16,980 nucleotides of DNA from JBGOUJ01 sp041477005 (GTDB lineage Bacteria > Acidobacteriota > Terriglobia > Bryobacterales > JACQDG01): NCBI GenBank assembly GCA_041477005.1, contig JBGOUJ010000092.1, positions 1 to 16,980 on the forward strand, given 5' to 3'. Positions 13,702 to 16,980 of the stretch are shown here, in pieces. Within the stretch, counting starts at the first letter, position 1, and every line of letters starts with the position of its first letter. The position numbers were made by a program, and so were the translations under genes. The notes beneath the pieces are model-generated. The model worked only from the letters and a program-made list of their open reading frames with translations. It was not told where the DNA came from and searched no databases.

Positions 13702-14910
13702 GTGACTTTCGAACTCGAGATCGAAAAGCTCGTTTACGGAGGCCAGGGACTCGGGCGAACCGACGGCCGGGTAGTGCTGGCGCCGTTCGTGTTGCCGGGC
13801 GAGCGCGTGCTGGTCGAGGCGGAAAGGGAATCGAAGGGCTGGATCGCCGCTCGCCTCCGGACCGTACAAACGGCGGCAGAATGGCGCGTGGCGGCGGGCT
13901 GCCCTTACTTTGCAAGCTGCGGCGGCTGCCATTACCAGCACGCGCCCTACGAGCGGCAGCTCGAGTTCAAGCGGACGATTCTGCTCGAGACCCTCGCCCG
14001 GTTGGGGAAGATCGAGTGGTCGGGCCCGGTCGAGGTTGTCTCCGCCGAGCCATGGGGATATCGGAACCGGGTGCAGCTCCGGGTGCGGAAGCAGGGCGAC
14101 CGGTTCGAGATGGGTTACTTCGAGTTTGGGTCGCACCGGCTGCGGCGCGTCGATTCCTGTCCCATCGCCTCACCCGCCATCAACCGGGCCATCGACGCGC
14201 TGGCGCGAATGGGGAAGGAACGCCGCTTCCCGGATTTTCTGCAGGAGATCGAGCTGTTCACCAACGAGCGTGATCTGCAATTGAACGTTCTCGAAGCGAG
14301 ACGGCCGCCGGCGCAGCGATTTTTCGATTGGTGCGCCGAGAAAATCGAAGGATTTTGCCGGACCGGCGCCCTGGATTACGAGGCCGGCGGCGGCGTCTAC
14401 CGGGTGAGCAACCGGTCCTTTTTTCAGGTGAACCGGTTTCTCGTTTCCCGATTGGCCGAGTTGGCGGTGGGCGGCGAGCGCGGCCAGACGGCGCTCGACC
14501 TCTATGCCGGCGTCGGCCTGTTCAGCTTGCGCCTGGCCGGTCAATATTCGCGCACGGTGGCCGTGGACGGCAACCACAGCGCGTGCCGGGACCTGGAGTT
14601 CAACGCGCAGCGCGCCGGCGTGGCGGTTGAGGTTTACCAGGGACCCGCCGAGAGCTTTCTAGCCGGTTTCACCGATCCGGTGGACTTCGTCCTGGCCGAC
14701 CCGCCGCGCGCCGGCCTGGGCCGTTCTGTAACCGCCGCACTCGCCCGCCTGCAGCCGCGCCTCCTGACAATCGTTTCCTGCGACCCCGCCACGCTTGCCC
14801 GAGACTTGCGGTCGCTAATCGAAGCCGGATTCCGGATAAATTCCCTGAAAATGGTTGATTTATTCCCGCAGACCTTCCATATTGAAAGCGTAGCGGAGCT
14901 TGTACGATAG
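13702..14910 (+). CDS. rlmD: RlmD/TrmA-family RNA (uracil-5-)-methyltransferase
   Basis: This enzyme methylates C5 of a uridine, most likely in 23S rRNA. The 402-residue protein starts with a TRAM-like RNA-binding beta barrel (residues 1-55). An iron-sulphur site follows: Cys67-x5-Cys73-x2-Cys76, and Cys153 in RRVDSCPIA, matching the four RumA cluster ligands. The SAM domain has Gln242 (FFQVN), motif I ALDLYAGVGLFSLRLA (264-279), DPPRAGLG (333-340), catalytic nucleophile Cys360 (VSCDPATLARDL) and the likely base Glu395 (FHIESVAEL). All expected catalytic residues are present. It could instead be an RlmC/TrmA-type paralogue, since target choice cannot be read from these motifs. The GTG start at 13702 has GGAG 7 bases upstream. 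It is divergent from trpS with a 21-42 base gap. Confidence 0.9.
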   Translation: MTFELEIEKLVYGGQGLGRTDGRVVLAPFVLPGERVLVEAERESKGWIAARLRTVQTAAEWRVAAGCPYFASCGGCHYQHAPYERQLEFKRTILLETLARLGKIEWSGPVEVVSAEPWGYRNRVQLRVRKQGDRFEMGYFEFGSHRLRRVDSCPIASPAINRAIDALARMGKERRFPDFLQEIELFTNERDLQLNVLEARRPPAQRFFDWCAEKIEGFCRTGALDYEAGGGVYRVSNRSFFQVNRFLVSRLAELAVGGERGQTALDLYAGVGLFSLRLAGQYSRTVAVDGNHSACRDLEFNAQRAGVAVEVYQGPAESFLAGFTDPVDFVLADPPRAGLGRSVTAALARLQPRLLTIVSCDPATLARDLRSLIEAGFRINSLKMVDLFPQTFHIESVAELVR

Positions 14911-15064
14911 CGATCAGCGATCAGCCGTCAGCCATCAGCAACCAGCTCGGACCGGAGGACGTTGGCTGATCGCTGAAAGCTCTTAGCTTAGCTGTCAGCT
15001 ATCAGCCTTCAGCGACCAGCTCGGACCGGAGGGTGGTTGCTAACAGCTAACAGCTTCCTGCTTT
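14911..15064. repeat. Palindromic heptad-armed elements, copies A and B in tandem
   Basis: Copy A has four left heptamers (14912-14939, consensus YRTCAGC), a core from 14940 (AACCAGCTCGGACCGGAGG) and right heptamers from 14965 (GCTGATC, GCTGAAA, GCTCTTA). A 5-base unit breaks the 7-base phase at 14986-14990, where the arms change sense. Copy B then has left heptamers at 14991-15011, a core at 15014-15038 (GACCAGCTCGGACCGGAGG then GTGGTT) and right heptamers GCTAACA twice, ending AGCTTCCT at 15059. AGC, ACCA and CTC on the left of the B core pair with GAG, TGGT and GCT on the right, so each copy is an imperfect palindrome. The rlmD stop is at 14908-14910. Confidence 0.8.
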
Positions 15065-15161
15065 AGGAAAGCTCCGATCGAAGCGTGGTTGCTGATGGCT
15101 GTTAGCTGATAGCTGACGGCTGACGGCTGATAGCTGACGGCTAATAGCTGATAGCTTTCCT
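15065..15161. repeat. Heptad element copy C with 9-bp terminal inverted repeats
   Basis: The ends are a perfect inverted pair, AGGAAAGCT (15065-15073) and AGCTTTCCT (15153-15161). The core at 15069-15090 matches copy B at 17 of 22 positions. To its right run ten uninterrupted 7-bp units (15091-15160), mostly GCTGATA and GCTGACG. The left arm is essentially missing, so this copy is lopsided. The element ends exactly at the base before the comEC ATG, leaving no Shine-Dalgarno sequence. Confidence 0.8.
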
Positions 15162-16980
15162 ATGCGGTCCCCGCTGGTGGCGCCACTGGCGGCCTTGGCG
15201 GCCGGCATTGTGGCGGCGCACTATGCTGCGTTTTCGTTCCGGGAACTGTCAACTTCCATTCTGCTGCTGCTGGCGCTGGCTTTGGCCGACTTGCTGCGAG
15301 GCGCCACGCGGGCCGGCGCCGCAGCTTGCCTGACGGGCTTCGCGCTGGCCGGCGCGCTGCTGGCCTCACTGCCGCCACCCGCCGATCCTAATCTAATCAC
15401 CACGGTCATCGATCACCAGGGTCTCGATCTGCGGGATCCGGTGCGCCTGCGGGGATGGGTGCGGGTGCCTCCGACGGTCCGAGCAGACCGGGACCAGTTT
15501 GTCCTCTCGGTCGAGTCGCTGGCGGACAACGACCCGGCGCGCGGAGGCGTCCGCGTGAGCGTGGTACGGCGGGCCGGCGAGCCGCCGGCCGATCTGCACT
15601 ATGGGGACGCCGTCGAGTTTTTCGCGCGCCTTCGCCGGCCGCGCAATTTTGAGAACCCGGGTGGCTTCGACCACGTGGGCCTTCTGTTGCGCCAGGATAT
15701 CCAGATGACGGCGACGGTGCGCGCGGGCGTGCCGCTCGAGCGGCAGCCGAGCGACGGCGCCCGGCGAGGGAACCGGCTCCTCGCCCTGATCTGGCGGGGC
15801 CGCGAGTGGGCGGAGAAGCGGCTGGACGCTTTGCTCGGTCCAGGCTCGATCCAGGCCGGGGTGGTCAAAGCGATGGTGCTGGGCGATGAGGCTTACCTCG
15901 ACCGCGACCTCGGCGTGTCGTTCCAGCGAACCGGCACGTACCACGCCCTCGTGGTGGCCGGCCTGCATGTGGGCGCGCTGGCGTGGTTCATTCTGTTTGT
16001 TTTCCGCCTGCTGCGGATTCCGCGCGGGTGGGGGTCGCTGGCGGCCATAGCGATGCTCGGCGGCTTCGTGTTGCTGTGCGGCTCCCGCTTGCCGACCGTG
16101 CGGGCCGCGTGCATGGTGGCGGCCTATCTGGTCGTCCGCCTCTTCTACCGGCAGCGCCGGGCGCTGAACATCATCGCCGCCACGGCGCTTGCGATCCTGG
16201 TGTTCGATCCCGCCACGCTGTTTGACGTGAGCTTCCAGTTGTCGTTCCTGTCGGTCGGCGTGATCGCCGCCGTGGCCGTGCCGATCCTCGAGCAAGCGCT
16301 GGAACCCTATCGCCTGGCCCTGGTGGACCTGCCAAATACGGACCGCGATATCCACCTGCCGCCGAAGATGGCGCAGACCAGGATCGAATGGCGCATGGCC
16401 GCCGCCCGCTTGCCGTTCCCTCCGCGCCTCTCGATGGCGCTGCTCTGCGCCGCGGTGCGGCCTCTGGTGGGGATGGCGGAGTTGGTGGTCGTATCGGCAG
16501 CCGTGCAGCTTGGGCTGGCTCTCCCCATGGCTGTTCATTTTCATCGCATCTCGTGGAGCGGTCTCTCGGCGAACCTGTTCGTTGTTCCGTTGATCGGCCT
16601 CATTGTGCCGCTGGGTTTCCTGACCATCGTGACGGGGTGGTCAGTGTTGGGTCATGCGCTTTCGCTGCTGGTGGCGGTGATGATCGCCCTGGTCCAATGG
16701 CACGCCCGGCTCACCTGGCTGGAGGTGCGGACGCCTACCCCGCCGGCCGCGCTGGCCTTCTTGTTCGGCGCGGCCCTGGTTACACTCGCCTGCACCGTGG
16801 GAAGGCGGAGGATCGCCCAGGCTGCGGCCCTTCTGGCCGTGCTCGCGGCCGTGGCGGCGCTGGCGATCCATCCGTTTGCCCCGCGCCTGGATCCGGGAAA
16901 GCTCGAGGTCAGCGCGCTCGATGTAGGCCAGGGGGAATCGCTTTTCCTGGCGCTGCCGCAGGGCCAGACCATGCTCCTCG
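15162..16980 (+). CDS. comEC: ComEC/Rec2 family DNA-uptake channel protein (3' end beyond window)
   Basis: ComEC forms the inner-membrane channel that brings single-stranded DNA into the cytoplasm during transformation. The reading frame is open from the ATG at 15162 to the window edge, giving 606 residues. Two or three N-terminal membrane segments (residues 1-72) lead to an OB-like DUF4131 region (about 75-200: VRLRGWVRVPPTV, HYGDAVEFFARLRRPRNFENPGGFD in pieces). The competence domain then carries its hallmark near 258-272 (TYHALVVAGLHVGAL) with many following helices. Near residue 580 the C-terminal metallo-beta-lactamase-like domain begins (LEVSALDVGQGESLFLALPQG) and is cut by the edge. 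An in-frame stop 25 bases upstream limits the start. No ribosome binding site is seen because a repeat element abuts the ATG. No frameshift is seen in the visible part. Confidence 0.92.
   Translation, partial: MRSPLVAPLAALAAGIVAAHYAAFSFRELSTSILLLLALALADLLRGATRAGAAACLTGFALAGALLASLPPPADPNLITTVIDHQGLDLRDPVRLRGWVRVPPTVRADRDQFVLSVESLADNDPARGGVRVSVVRRAGEPPADLHYGDAVEFFARLRRPRNFENPGGFDHVGLLLRQDIQMTATVRAGVPLERQPSDGARRGNRLLALIWRGREWAEKRLDALLGPGSIQAGVVKAMVLGDEAYLDRDLGVSFQRTGTYHALVVAGLHVGALAWFILFVFRLLRIPRGWGSLAAIAMLGGFVLLCGSRLPTVRAACMVAAYLVVRLFYRQRRALNIIAATALAILVFDPATLFDVSFQLSFLSVGVIAAVAVPILEQALEPYRLALVDLPNTDRDIHLPPKMAQTRIEWRMAAARLPFPPRLSMALLCAAVRPLVGMAELVVVSAAVQLGLALPMAVHFHRISWSGLSANLFVVPLIGLIVPLGFLTIVTGWSVLGHALSLLVAVMIALVQWHARLTWLEVRTPTPPAALAFLFGAALVTLACTVGRRRIAQAAALLAVLAAVAALAIHPFAPRLDPGKLEVSALDVGQGESLFLALPQGQTMLL

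Noticed and set aside
13660..14136. N-terminal extension of trpS to 14136
   Set aside because: The extra residues are antisense to rlmD and do not resemble TrpS; the family N-terminus begins at MKPRVF or a few residues before it.
14911..15161. CRISPR array
   Set aside because: The units are 7 bp, contiguous and without unique spacers, and their sense flips around cores; there are no cas genes.
15393..16544. 383-residue minus-strand ORF
   Set aside because: It is rich in His, Arg and Gln and lies opposite a continuous, well-recognised ComEC frame; it is antisense shadow.

Overview
The window is about 17 kb of GC-rich bacterial chromosome, densely coding, with 16 protein genes. No tRNA, rRNA, CRISPR array, insertion sequence or phage gene is visible. 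The mix of genes suggests an Acidobacteriota-type bacterium of the Solibacter/Bryobacter kind: an ECF sigma factor beside a zinc-finger/HEAT anti-sigma factor, a secreted DUF4097-like repeat protein, small secreted proteins of unknown function, and repeat-rich intergenic DNA. That assignment is inference from gene content; nothing in the window proves it.

Layout. (1) 1-1669, minus strand: a queuosine-precursor transporter (yhhQ) followed by a GT4 glycosyltransferase that runs off the left edge. (2) 1737-2159, plus: a RidA-family protein with a signal peptide. (3) 2236-5938, plus: a four-gene operon of ECF sigma factor, membrane anti-sigma factor with periplasmic HEAT repeats, secreted 18-residue-repeat protein, and exported tandem-PDZ protein. 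It reads as an envelope-sensing regulatory cassette. A strong hairpin at 5946-5982 separates it from the convergent gene. (4) 6005-6334, minus: a small secreted protein. (5) 6523-7566, plus: an MscS-family channel. (6) 7675-8373, minus: a membrane-anchored protein isoaspartyl methyltransferase, divergent from an APC amino-acid permease (8402-9772, plus). (7) 9854-10210, minus: a zinc-ribbon/TM2 membrane protein. (8) 10411-10638, plus: an antitoxin-like ribbon-helix-helix protein with no adjacent toxin. (9) 10696-13659, minus: trpS, a SAM methyltransferase and an MFS exporter in one tight operon. (10) 13702-14910, plus: an RlmD/TrmA-type RNA m5U methyltransferase. (11) 15162-16980, plus: comEC/rec2, running off the right edge.

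The least explained feature is a family of intergenic palindromic elements, one copy at 7579-7680 and three tandem, partly decayed copies at 14911-15161. Each has a roughly 24-bp core (ACCAGCTCGGAC followed by a GGAGG and GGTT) flanked by inverted arms of 7-bp units (YRTCAGC to the left, GCTRAYR to the right). The last copy has perfect 9-bp ends (AGGAAAGCT/AGCTTTCCT) and abuts the comEC start codon. Separately, an 8-bp tandem repeat (GAATTGAG, four units) fills the gap between the anti-sigma gene and the repeat-protein gene and supplies the latter's ribosome binding site.

Functionally the window leans toward the cell envelope and damage control: an envelope-stress type sigma operon, an osmotic-release channel, an exported RidA homologue, a membrane-bound isoaspartyl repair enzyme, transporters, and DNA uptake. 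Housekeeping genes (trpS, rlmD) sit among them.
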